DNA from: Collybia mongolica
Lineage: Eukaryota; Basidiomycota; Agaricomycetes; Agaricales; Clitocybaceae
Assembly (NCBI GenBank): GCA_013420905.1
Contig: JAAXNY010000015.1
Location: forward strand, 460,406 to 524,405
Length of the DNA: 64,000 nt
Direction: 5' to 3'
In this document: piece after piece, positions 53,385 to 64,000 of the stretch
How positions within the stretch are numbered: the first letter of the stretch is position 1
Layout of the letters: each line of letters begins with the position of its first letter
Made by a program: the position numbers and the translations under genes
The notes under the pieces: model-generated
The model's database searches: none
What the model was told of the DNA's origin: nothing
Seen by the model: only the letters and a program-made list of their open reading frames with translations

Positions 53385-56050
53385 CTACAGTGCAGGCCAG
53401 GGGCTGTAAACTAGAATGCGCGGGGCGGGTGTATTGACATGGTCGCCCTTGGAGTGCTGCATCTGAGAATCGTATTTCGTCCACCAGATCCGGTCTTCTT
53501 CGGCCTTGGGCATCCAGTAGAGTTTACGAAAGCGCTTCCAAAGCTCCTTGCGGACCATGGTGTAAGATTGATGGTTCGCCCTCGCCTTAAAGTCCTCCCA
53601 TCTGGGGTAATACTTCGCTCTCCGGTAGTTCTGGATCGCTCCTGCTCGAGTATGGCCCTTCACGGGGAAGAGCTTGTCGAAATTAACCTTCCACGCTTTG
53701 TCGTCCGCCAGTCGCCATTGAAACTCAGTGAAAAGTTCTTCTAGATTCCTATTGCGGTACGTCTCCTCGTTAACCATCTTGCGTTCAACCTGATTGAGCT
53801 TTATATATGCAGGCATGTGAGCCCTTCTCTTGTTTGGGCCGACTTCCATGATGTCGATAAGGAATTGGTACCACAATTTAGTGATGAATTTGTCGATGTT
53901 GGTGTTATCATCGCCATCCGAATCATGGCTAGTTCCCGCGCTTTCCTCCTGCTCGTTGTCCGAGCCCAAGTCTCGAGGGCGAACTGGAAGGCTCGCGCCT
54001 TTTCCCGCCAGGTCGAATATGTTTCGATCTGGGTTCTGACCCCAATTATAGTACGATGGGGTTATCCGCGTCCGGTTCGCCACTCGATTGGGGTGCTTGC
54101 GCAGAACTACCCCAGCCTGAAGGAGCATTTCCGACAGTTCCTCAGGGGTGGAGTTGAAGAAATAGCGAAATGCGCGATCGCTCAGCGTATGGCGTGGGTC
54201 TTTCGTCAAACGCGGAACAGGGTACTCTTCTCCAATGCGAAGATTTGAAAGGAAGATGATCCCGTAAGGAAAGGCTGGTAACGTGGTTGCATCGCGTCGG
54301 GATCTTTCACGCGGTACACGATCGTTGTCCGAGCCGGAGTCCGTGGAGGCTTCCGATTCGTAGTCTTCGTCGTCTAATGGTGTACCGTATGCAAGGATGT
54401 TGTGATCTGCGCCAACACGGTCAACGTGCGGTAATACCGCGGCCATTAGTTCCCGCGATGACTGTCCCTTATCGGGCGCAGAGTGTAGGCTATTTAGTAG
54501 CCACGCGGCTGCCGCTGTGAGAACTAGGGCGGACGGGTTCGCTCGAAATGCTGGGACACCTTGCATCTGCCACTCAACAAGAAATTTGAGCGCTAAGGCT
54601 CTGCAGCTGCGAAGTGTCCTATTAAGAATAAGTAATAGATTATATTATCACCCAATTACAGTACTTACCACCAAATAGACCGGTCAATTGAGACGAGGCA
54701 TGTTCGTAGTAAACGTTCATCGAGATTAACGAGCACCTTTGTTGCAGAAAAAATCGACACCCTGAGTTCGATTCGGGCATGGCCCTCGCTCGTTCTGATG
54801 GCGTTGTTGTACAAAGTACAGAGGCTTTCAATATACGTTGTACCCTTGTCCTTAAGGAGTTCCTCAGCGGTTATGGATTTTCCGAAACTTCTTCGATCCG
54901 GGTGATAGGTGAGGGCCTTGTCGGTAGTGTATAGCTGTAGGTAAGGAATGTCATGAGGGCCATGCGCCCTCCCAGTGGTGATCCGGCATCCCGAGACAGC
55001 AGGAAGATGGGACACTATGTCTCGCGCATACTTTGAACTTCCTAAACGCGTGATACTTCTTGCTTCTCGCTCGGTCACCTCACACGACTCCTGTACCATG
55101 TCACAGTGCGAATCGGTTCGCCAGGCTAGGCAATTACCCCGCGGTGAGCCCAGCTCGACACCGACGTCCACATACCAGGTGCCATGCCTGCTAATCGAGT
55201 TGTAGGAGAGGCGGTTTTGTTGAAGGAAATGTTCGAAAGCCTCCTCGGCGGCTGCTATTTCGGTGCAGTGAAGTGTCGAATGCTTTACACCACGGATTTG
55301 GTGTAGAAATATCAGTCCCGTAGCCCAGGTGCTTCCCTTATGTGTGAGCGCAGCACGGATACGATCCCCCAGGTAACGAACATGCCACTGGGCGAGCATC
55401 TTACTCGTGAACGCTAACTGTCCGTTGCGCCTGCGAGCCCTAAACATTTCATCCGCATACTTTGCAGGCCATTCCGCCACTGTCTCCGGTGACAAATTCT
55501 CAATTGCAGGGCGTAACCCATCCTCATAGAGAATTCGGTATTCCTCTTGCGTTAGGTACGAGCTTCGATCTTTTGCGTAAAGCTCGGGAAGGAGTACATA
55601 TATTACATTGTGCGTGTTCCAAGTTGCCAAGCATGCATTGGGGATTTTATGCACGGGAGCACGGAACAATCCCTGAGAATTACGGTTAGCACGCCAAACT
55701 ACTACATGTAAAACACTCACTTTACTACTCTCAAATTCATATACAAGGTGTATATCGGTCGATAACGTCTTCTCCTGCTTTGCAACCGGAAACACGGTGA
55801 TAGCATCATGCACCATAATTCGATCTGAAAGCCCTAGGAGAGAGTCAAAGTCTCTCATTGCATCAAAAGGTTCGTCAAATTCCATCACATTAAGTGAGAG
55901 ATCAACGACGTGTTGCCTATTCTCATGCACACCTTCAAGGGTGAACTTCACGAAGTCTCGATGGTTGGTTCCGAGAAGTTCTTTCGATGTCTGGCAGAAG
56001 CGGCGGAGAGACGTATATTGAAGGGGATAATTGCCGTGATGCATGGGCAT
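53385..56050 (-). CDS. Unrecognised 871-aa protein, divergent partner of the SNF2 gene
   Basis: Two exons, 56050-54669 and 54618-53385, joined in frame by a 50-bp intron (GTAAGTACTG to TTAATAG). The start MPMHHGNYPLQYTSLRRFC is the first Met. The N-terminal half is globular and mixed alpha/beta (IHLVYEFESSKVSVLHVVVW, WYVDVGVELGSPRGNCLAW, HCDMVQESCEVTEREARS). Then comes an acidic, disordered linker (DDEDYESEASTDSGSDN) and a helical, basic C-terminal part rich in Trp/Arg (KELWKRFRKLYWMPKAEEDR, IWWTKYDSQ). No membrane helix or known catalytic motif seen. Intact. Its fragments at 51.4-51.7 kb travel with SNF2 fragments, so the two genes appear to form one duplicated unit. Function unknown; a transposition or recombination role is only a hypothesis. 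Confidence 0.75.
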
Positions 56051-57866
56051 TGTGTATACGATAAGTGTAAGGGTGAGGTTTAGGTATAGCCATATTCACA
56101 TATCTTAGGACATATTTATACTATTAGAATGCTTATTTCTAATTAAGGGGACTGGGGAGTATCTCTGGCGCAAAATCGCTCATTATTGGACTACGGGCGG
56201 ATCAATTGATATCTGCGAGACTCTAAGATCAACTGAGGGGTATTCCAAGCAAGGTGCGACTTACAATGTGGCGTGTTTCATTGAACCTCATGCGGAAGTC
56301 CGATGTCATGGGTAGAGCGGGTCGAGACCAGGAAGAAATGGAGAAAAAATCGCACTGTGGTGCGTCCGTGCAGCAACCCTGTTTGCAGAAAAATGAATGT
56401 GATAAGACCTGGGTGTTTCTGGGATAAAGGTATCAGAAAGGAATAGAGTGGCTTACCGATTTTTTGGAGTTTGTCAAACTTCGTACAGAAGTCTGCTATC
56501 CCGGATGGAGTAGGTTGAGACTATCGCGGAAACGGGATAATTGAGCATAGCATCCCGGTTTGTCTGTACAACAACCCTTGATACGGGACTGCGGACGGTA
56601 ATGAGACATCGGGGACCCTGATATGGAATTGACAGAGGAGTCTGGAAGGGAACGGTCCAATGATAATCCGTGGTTCGTCGAACCTCGCGCAGAGGTCTGT
56701 TGTAATGGAGCGCGTCAAATCTAACACAGAAAAGGGGTTTAATTTACTACAAAATTAGAAGTGAATCTCCGCAAGATGAGGTACTGACTTACTGGCCAAG
56801 AAAATGCGTGCTTGGGAGGGACGATTGTCATCAACGAGAATGACATCCCAAATGCATACACAGGAGCAAACCCCACATGTTGCAGTATCCCGCGTAGGAG
56901 CAAACCCCGTACGCAGGTGCAGCCTCAGTCTCCACTAAGAGTCCCCAGTGCGAAGGACGCGACGTTGGAGAAGTGTGGAGTTTGAAACGCGCACCAGCTA
57001 TCCAAACAAATAAAGAATAATACGGTCAACAAACAATTAACAAAAAAAATTCCTCTCTCCATTCTTACCGTCTTCATTGCGTCTGAGCTGCTCCACTTTC
57101 GCAAAAACCGTAGCCACTTGCCTTAGATCGACTTACGGGGGTTACTCCTGAGTCTGGTTTGGTTTAACAACGTACGGGGAGCTCTCCTGCGTCTGTGACC
57201 TTGGTGACTTGCTTGATGCCGCCATACATCTTTTGCATGCGCATACGGCTTCGATAAATGCACTTGAGCAAATGTCTAGCCTAACGACTTCTCCAGATAC
57301 ATCTGGTCACCTTACCAGTGAGTGTCCTGCTTGCGTTCCTAAATCCCCGTCAGTTTTGTCTTATGATATGCTTCCTAGTTATTGGAGTAAACATACGAAT
57401 TCTATTCTTAAGCTCCACGGGCCGTTTCCTCAACTCTACGTAAGTTTCTTTTGCTTTCCTTCTTATGGATATCTGATTATTTCCTTCTAGTTAGTTGGTC
57501 TCGAAATCTTCCATATGTCCATGAAGAATGAATAACCAAGAGTCTCGAATGAGGTATACTGCATCCGCCGCTACTCTCATTTTGCCTTCTGAAACGTGGG
57601 TCCAGGTGTTAACACCACCTCCTTGAACGTCACATTTGTCCGTTGGAGTTTCTTTGAGGCTTGAGTTTTCTCTTGGCTGCATTCTGATAGTGTAACTGGT
57701 ATTTTTCGTGTAGACTCTTTTCACTATACACAGTATTATTGCAATTTTCTTTTCTCTATAAAAGAGTGAGGGTGAAAGGATATTCGTCATTCGCCTTCTC
57801 GTAGTATTTGCACCTCCCTACTTGCCTTTCCAAACCTCGACATCGCTCACCCACTTAGCTCGAAAC
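56051..57866. promoter_or_regulatory. Shared divergent intergenic region of the 871-aa and SNF2 genes
   Basis: About 1.8 kb between two divergent start codons, largely repeated in inverted orientation at 49.9-51.0 kb. It contains a hairpin copy (about 56670), two oppositely oriented sets of the CGTACGG motif (56.88-56.93 and 57.13-57.19 kb) and a short ORF at 57209-57490 with a CPAC motif. The positions would suit regulation of both genes. Confidence 0.5.
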
Positions 57867-60800
57867 ATGCCTAGCCATATGGTTCACAGCGCACTCACCC
57901 AGCTGTACGTCATGCACGATGGCGCGCCCTGGGGATACCCTTGCTGGCAGCGAATCACTGGTGTGAAGCATGGGCTGTTTCCGGATGACGATTCCCTCCT
58001 TCCCGAGGGCTGGACACGAGAAACCGCAAACCTCATCGGACTCTACTTCGACCAGTACCAGAAATTGCGCACCGAGGATGAGAGGATTAAGTTCTCGAGT
58101 TCCAGGCGTGGTTCCATCCGTGTCGCTGGGCGCGATTTGTGGCGGAACTGGGTCACGGAGTTGTGGCAGAAGAGGAAAATTCACGCCGAAATCACAGAGA
58201 TCCTCAAGGTCAAAAACCTGCACCCATTGACTCTTGCGCTCAGCGATGGGAGTGGATTGGACGATGTCCCACATAACTCCACATATTTACCGCTTGCAGT
58301 GGACGACGTTGCGAGGTCTCTCTTTGGCGAAGAGGCTTGTAATTCCCTTGGTCTCCTCCGTACAGGGCTGCGCTCACCGACGCTCGCACTCATGCAACGC
58401 ACATGGATCAACATCTACAACCAACTACAGCGCACCTCTAAGCGCCTCGTTGCTTTAGAGAAAGGCGCTATGGACGCATTCGATGGTATGTCCGACTTTG
58501 ATTTTTATTTCGAGCCGTTACTCAACCCCTCTAGGCCTCAGTAAGGACACGCCTACGAAGCGCCAGATTTCGAGTGTTATTCTCAAAGTCAGTCGCTGGA
58601 AGGCCGCTGCGGAGTCTCTTCAAATGGAACAAGCCCTGGAGAGAGTGAGTTGTATAGAAGCCGAACTCACGCAGCTTATGGCTGGGCTGGGTGCTGTCCT
58701 GGATGCGAAGGTTCTGAAAGTTGCAAAAGCAAAGAAGAGTAAGCGTTCTGATATTTCTTGAGCGGATCATAGCTGACTCTATTCAAGAACTAACCAAAGT
58801 CACCCATGCTGCGCTGCAAACTCTGGCTTCCGAACAAGACGTCGCAGACGTCCTCTCTCTCTATAGAGAGTTTTTCGATTCTTTTGGCCGCGACGATAAT
58901 GTCGAGCTGCAAGGCCAACAGCCGGCCTTCTCATATCGATTTGGGGAAGCTATCGACGGTTCTGATCCTGGCGTTGAGGTTGAGATGGGGTTGTCTCCTG
59001 CTGATCTGGAGCACAATCTTGGCTTTCTCGATGGTCTTCCTGTAGTCTTCAATCGCTATCGTCACTGTGGGGGACTTACCTCATGGGATCCCACCCATGC
59101 TGCTGAATTTGCTCCTGAACGAGCACGGAACAATCCAGACATGGTTCCCATAGAGCTCCACTGGCACCAAAAAGCTGGAGTTCATGCCATGTTTCGAATG
59201 GTCTTCAAGCCAGTTCCAGCTGTTGGCGCATGTACGGGAGTGTTAGTTGCTGATGATGTCGGGCTTGGCAAGACTTTTCAAGCCATCACGGCAGTTGCTA
59301 TTCTGGCTGAATGTGTAGTGCGCCAAGCAGTAGGAAAGGAGCTTCCCCCTTTTTTCGGTTAGTTCCTGCCTCGCCCACCTGCTCCTCGCAAAGTTTGACG
59401 AAACTTCATCTCCAGAAAAAAACCCATTCTTGGGAGACAAACGGGAAATACCCGATCTCCCACATTTGTTTCTTGTTCCCGGGACGCTCCTGTCTCAATG
59501 GGAGGTCGAGGTGAGAACCCTATTTAGAGGGGGTTCATTTGATATTTTATTATATGGCACCGGAAAAGCCCAACATGAGGCGTTCTGGGGCCCTGAGGGA
59601 GATTTTTCCAAGTCGAAACACAAGCTCAGAAACGTTATCATACTCGCATCACACTCGGTAGGCCTGATTAATTGTCGTCTTTCTTCGACTACTAACCACA
59701 GCTATTAGTCACTCCTGCAAGATTATTCGTTGATTTATGCGAAGCCATCATCGGAGAAACTCCCTTGGGAAGATCCCACTCCTCTTCCTTCGTATAAGCT
59801 GCTTGTCGGCAGCACACTCTATGGGAGGCAATATTTATCGGTGACAATTGATGAAGCCCATGGCTTTCGCAACGTGGGGACTAAGGGCAGCGCTGCGCTC
59901 TCACTGTCGAAGCAGGCTGTTTTCCGTCAAATAATGACAGGAACACCTCTTCAGACATCGACGAAGGTAAACCTAGTATTGTCAGAATATGTGTACCACA
60001 TACTAACGGCGACCACTTAGGACGTCGCCAGCATGGGGAGATTGGTCGGAATACCCCATTTCTTCAGCGAAGATGCTCTAGCTGAAGAGAAGTCGGACGC
60101 AACGGTCATACGACGCTCAAGGGGAGACGACTCTGTCGATGGGCCGGTAGAAATCGATTCTGCTGTGGTGGACATTGCGCAGCGCATGCAACGCCAATTC
60201 CAAGGGCGCATTCTTAGGCGTACCAAAGAGAGCCTTGATTGGAAGAAACAGTGTCTTGTACCACTCCCACCTCACGAAGAAAATCTGGTGATTCTAAATC
60301 TGACGGCGCGCGAAATGGAGGTCATCTCCGAACTCGCGGACAAAGTGAAGGAGAGGTGATGTTGTTGAGAAAATTTCCGTTGTACACTGTATTGACAGAT
60401 GGTTCACAGTGTTTCATCTTCCAACGGCCTTTTAACAATAGTTTCAAGGAGTTTTTATATTGAACACCGCATGGCTATGGGCTTTGCGCGCTTGGATATC
60501 TCAGTGCCTCCTCCCAGATTTGGGAGTCTCGCAGCATGGGAGAAGGTAAAATCCACAAAAATTGATACTTGCGCCCGGCTCTGCCAGTACCTCCTGTCTC
60601 GCGACGATGCGCCTCGACCCCTTGTTGAAAATGGTCAGATGCGCTTCCCGACTCTTCCACCTCTTCCAACCGGCGAAGTTGCGACTTTCTTACGCAGGAT
60701 TCTAATCTATCAGGAGTACCCCAGCCTTGGCCCGCTCCTTAGAAATGTGAGCGTCTCGTAACGGTCGTCCTTTTTCCAGTGCTGATTGCGCCTAGATCTT

Positions 60801-62072
60801 ATCCCTGTATGGGATCAGATTCCTGTATATTGATGGGCAAACGGCATTTAATCAGCGCGCGAGGATTGTGAAGAAATTTTGTGAAGACCCTACGTATCGC
60901 GTCTTGATCATATCGGCGGTTGGTTCTACGGGCTTGAATCTCACTGTTGCCACAGTGATTATTTTCTTGTGAGTCCTGCAGCTGGTATTCGATGTTTCGA
61001 CGTGTTAATCTCCTTCATAGGACCAGCCCTGGAGCGCTCAGGAAGAACACCAGATTCTCGGCAGAGCGCTCCGACAACCCCAAAAGAAGACCGTGGTTAC
61101 CTACACCCTCCTCGCGGCTGATACAGCGGACATCGTCTTGTCTTCTCTAGCGCGCGGGAAAAAATACTTGATGGACGCGTTTCTCGATAAGAAAAAGGCG
61201 AAGGTGTGTCGTATCACTTGACTCCTCTTGACAGATTTTGACAAGTTGTTCAGAGATGTATGACCTGTTCTCGGGGAAATCCTTAGCGGATCCCCAGGAT
61301 GATGTCGACGACGATGACCCCGAGGCTCTAGACACGAAGCGGCATCAAAAGAAAGCCGAAACAGCTGCACGGAAGGAAGCGGAGAGAGAACGGAAGAAGC
61401 TCGAAAGGTCAAAGAAGCAGGAGGAGAAGGAGCAAAGAAAGGCGGCGGATAAAGAGGCAAAGGAAAGGCAAAAAATGGAGCGGAAGGCGGAAAAGGGAGG
61501 ACGCATTGCAGAGAAAGAGGCGGAGAAGGCTCGAAAGGCGGAGAAGGGGGCGGAGAAGCTCAAAAGGCAGAAGAGAGGGCGGCTAAGAAGGCCACTGCAA
61601 AATTCGTCAAGAGACAGTGGGGGCTGAGGACGACGATATGGTCCTTGATAAAAAGGTGAATGATGGACCAAAGGCCCAGAACAGTCATGCGATGGATGTC
61701 GACGAGCGACCGGAAGGAGACCCATGGACATTGACGGATCGAAGTCCGGGACGGCGCTCGCTGCTGACGACGGCACTGCAAGTATTGGAGACGATCTGTG
61801 TGGTTACCAGCGATGGCGAAGCTCTCGGCACCAGTGAGGGTGAGGCCCTTGGTACTAGCGACGGAGACGACCTTGGTATCAGTGATGGTGACGCCGTGGC
61901 TCCAACTACTGACGAAGAAGGCATCAGCGATGGCAACGATCTTGGCGAAGCCAGTGACGCTATGTCTCTTGCTCCAACGACGACGGTCATCTCCCTCAGA
62001 GTACTTCCCCCGTATATGGCGCTCCTGCCGATGTGGGCGGCAATGTTCCCAGACCGAGCACATAAATTGTGA
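57867..62072 (+). CDS. SNF2-family DNA-dependent ATPase/helicase, multi-exon, 3' end decaying
   Basis: Start MPSHMVHSALTQLYV (57867). Exons chain in frame through introns at 58486, ~58740, ~59360, ~59657, ~59966, ~60358 and 60747. Motifs: LVADDVGLGKTFQAI (Walker A, ~59250), LVPGTLLSQWEVE (Ia), TIDEAHGFRN (DEAH box, ~59849), MTGTPLQTS (III), GRILRRTKESL, ISAVGSTGLNLTVATVII (V, ~60915) and SAQEEHQILGRALRQPQKK (VI, ~61040). SNF2 enzymes translocate on DNA to move nucleosomes or strip proteins. At the 60974 intron (GTGAGT to TTCATAG) the frame is off by one base, so motifs V and VI do not join cleanly. Beyond 61570 the charged coiled-coil tail continues only by switching frames repeatedly. Further low-complexity coding-like stretches lie at 62.2-62.95 kb. 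Probably a recent pseudogene or a gene with an unusual 3' structure. Confidence 0.8.
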
Positions 62073-63180
62073 GAATCTGAGCCGCGCACGGAGTTACTAC
62101 AATGTAAACTGTAATCGTTTTCATTTTCGCATCCTATTGATCTCGGAACATACCTGTAGCATCGTCTCCTGACCTTGGTTTCTTGATGAACTCCGATTTC
62201 TCGGTCCCGCCCACAACATGAGCCTCATAACTATAACCCAAACCCAAAAGGAACTCGACGGGGACGCAGCGTTCAACCGGTGGTTCAAATATCCCAACTT
62301 AAATTGCTGTTTACTCAACCCCACGACAGATAGCCCTGAGGTTCGCAAGGAAAAGAAGCGTCTGCGCATCACGAAGCGCACAGTAGGAGAAACGATGAAG
62401 AGATGTCGAGCGCCTCTAACAGCCACGAAGGCTTCACTGGGAAATACCGTGAAGCGCACGTCCCGCCGGAACGCCAGATGGTCCAACCAGCAGCTATGCG
62501 CATGACAAATGGGTAAGGCCCGCTGGATGGATACGCAGCATGACTTCGGCGGGACGCTCGGATGAAGCCCCATCTCTGCAAGTTCGTCTTCGAACTCAGT
62601 ACCGCCATCGTCGGGTGTGTCTCGTCCGTGATATGTGCCGTGTCTTGTTAACTGAATAGCATCTTGTTCATTCTACAGGCCCCCGATTTGATGTGGGACC
62701 ATCCAAAACATCACGAGAATCCCAACAGTCTGTCGATGTATTTTCTGAGGACAGGCGTGTTAGTTCTACTTCCAGTAAGACCCTCTTCGAGAAACGGTGC
62801 ATTCATTTGACTACGGACGTTTAGATGTTCCGGCGATGCGCCGTCCTAGCCAATTTGGCCGCCGCCTTGTAGACAACCAACCATTGAGCCCTCCTCCCGC
62901 GACTACGAAATCCAAGAACCCCTTCGGAAAGTTGACGAAGCGTAAGGAAAAACAGCGTGAGTCTATGTAGGACCCGCATCAATAGGATATCTATTCCATC
63001 GTTACGAATTTACTAGCCTGCCCATGTACCTAACCACCCTGCCTGTACCTATCACAACTACGACTTTATGTTTTGCAACTTGTTCTACCTCAGGCCGGAT
63101 TTCTGGAGTTATGCCAGGCAGCACGCGGTCGTAGGTACCATCAAAGTAGTTTCGAGCATTCTGTTAGAGTGAGTAAGTGC
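62073..63180 (+). other. Possible C-terminal exons of the SNF2 gene, then spacer
   Basis: Coding-like pieces MRRPSQFGRRLVDNQPLSPP, then TKSKNPFGKLTKRKEKQ (62834-62957, ending at GTGAGTC), and RFDVGPSKTSRESQQSVD (~62690-62745). They are Ser/Pro/Lys-rich like the end of a nuclear protein. Exon joins not resolved. 63000-63180 is a reverse-complement match to 49.17-49.36 kb. Confidence 0.4.
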
Positions 63181-64000
63181 AAGCTAGAGACACAGGGAGG
63201 TTCGACGAACCTCGGGTGTACGTACGCCGTTAATCAAGTCGTTTATGACGGTGGTCAGGCATTCGGACATCTGAGTTGGAGGAAGGAAGGCGCAGGAGAA
63301 ACCGCCGTACGCGGCCTCCATTCAAAGTGGAGAAAAAAACGCAGGAGGAAACTCCGTACGTTGCGTATCGGCAGGGGTGGGATTGGGGGGTGGGGAGGTT
63401 TCTGTTCCAGGAGGGGGTGAGCGCTGAGACTCGACGGCTTGATGTTTCAAGGCCTTGTAGTTTGGGTTCTTTGAATATTTGGGATGTAGAAGATGGCGAC
63501 TTGATCGGTAGACTTGAGAAAGTGCCGGCGGGGATCAGACCCGGTTCAAACGAGAAAGGCGAGGTTCGAGGAACCTCAGGTATACAGGACTTTACGAGAG
63601 AAATGTGTCAGTACTGAGATGGCGATGATCTCGCAGAAAGAGGCACTGACCATATAAGTTCATCTTACCCTAAAGCAGCAAGAGTAAGCCACATCTCCAA
63701 GTGTCTTTTTGGCGAAGATCCGATGCCAACCACGGGGAGGCGGGAACATGATGTTCGACGAACCTCAAGTGTACCTGCCTAAAAAATGAGATGCGAGGAT
63801 GAGAACCAACAAACCTTGTTTCACCTGCAGTCCGAAGGAGTACCCCAGTATCCAGGCCGTTCAGGCGGTGTTCAGGCGTTTGTCGTGTCGTAAATACGCG
63901 GTGGGGATTGTATATAGAACCTACGTGATAGAGTGGGTCAGCATGAGCGAGACGACGCTCAGTTAATGAACCTTGTCATATGGTGTGAGTATGTCTCCCT
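63181..64000. repeat. Right arm of the large inverted repeat
   Basis: 63181-63760 is the reverse complement of 48.6-49.19 kb, with hairpins at 63197, 63561 and 63750 and a motif pair at about 63300-63360. 63.76-64.0 kb matches the reverse complement of 47.87-48.1 and 52.75-53.04 kb. Confidence 0.85.

Larger units (their letters stand above)
43910..63770. repeat. Dispersed 17-bp hairpin family GAGGTTC-NNN-GAACCTC (about 20 copies)
   Basis: Copies with intact or nearly intact stems start near 43910, 44101, 44173, 44358, 44417, 45009, 45192, 47721, 48265, 48604, 48798, 49142, 51212, 52626, 56670, 63197, 63561 and 63750, with more degenerate ones at 44814, 45128, 47996, 48077, 52906 and 52980. 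The seven-base stem is constant while the three central bases vary (GTC, GAC, CTC, CAC, GTG, GAG). I see none left of 43.8 kb. Function unknown: protein binding site, transposon end or RNA hairpin are all possible. Confidence 0.85.

Noticed and set aside
61345..62089. Minus-strand ORFs opposite the SNF2 tail
   Set aside because: Antisense shadows of the Lys/Glu-rich and Ser/Asp-rich repeats of the helicase tail.

Overview
The window is nuclear DNA of a filamentous basidiomycete, most likely an agaricomycete mushroom. The evidence is intron-dense genes with 45-80 bp GT-AG introns, a KDZ-transposon-associated CxC5/CxC6 protein, a NACHT (NLR-like) gene, a DUF6534-type membrane protein, and EN(-) Penelope-like retroelements of the Coprina class sitting in TTAGGG repeats. 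The setting is subtelomeric. No taxonomic search could be run.

Layout. 0-5 kb: a CxC5/CxC6 gene running off the left edge and an adjoining low-complexity nuclear-type protein, both on the minus strand. 5.4-8.0 kb: a seven-exon NACHT NTPase gene. 10.8-12.1 kb: a DUF6534-like membrane protein. 12.3-16.4 kb: a decayed gene split by a ~3.2 kb insertion that has subterminal repeats, a low-complexity repeat and a small zinc-finger-like gene. 16.7-18.3 kb: a gene with two tandem nucleotidyltransferase-like halves. 19.0-34.45 kb: four paralogous sugar-porter (MFS) genes. Three are intact on the minus strand. The fourth is on the plus strand and stops mid-gene where TTAGGG repeats begin.

34.47-43.16 kb is a stack of telomere-attached retroelement insertions, every one separated by G-strand TTAGGG-type repeats in one orientation. 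It holds two large Coprina-like elements (an 1182-codon ORF and a 5'-truncated copy) and several short inserts. Three of the short inserts carry what I read as canonical hammerhead ribozymes on the minus strand. Each ribozyme lies 28-29 nt upstream of a GCGAAGC-capped hairpin next to the telomere repeat. One further insert begins within 2 nt of a ribozyme cleavage site. This is the strongest signal in the window.

43.17-64 kb is a different compartment: a G-rich minisatellite, then DNA seeded with about 20 copies of a 17-bp hairpin (GAGGTTC, 3-nt loop, GAACCTC) and with paired motifs 50 bp apart. It holds a small RING-type gene (45.5-46.1 kb) and a divergent gene pair: an unrecognised 871-aa protein (53.4-56.05 kb, minus) and an SNF2-type helicase (57.9 kb rightward, plus). 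An inverted, rearranged and internally deleted copy of that pair lies at 49.2-51.8 kb, so the pair appears to be duplicated as a unit. The helicase copy seen here seems to be losing its 3' reading frame.

Interpretation: a chromosome end broke inside a sugar-porter gene and was capped by telomere repeats. It grew by repeated target-primed addition of Penelope-like RNAs, and now lies internal to a second repeat-rich subtelomeric block, through fusion, further growth or an assembly join. Exon structures were worked out by eye from splice signals and frame; no alignment or folding program was run.
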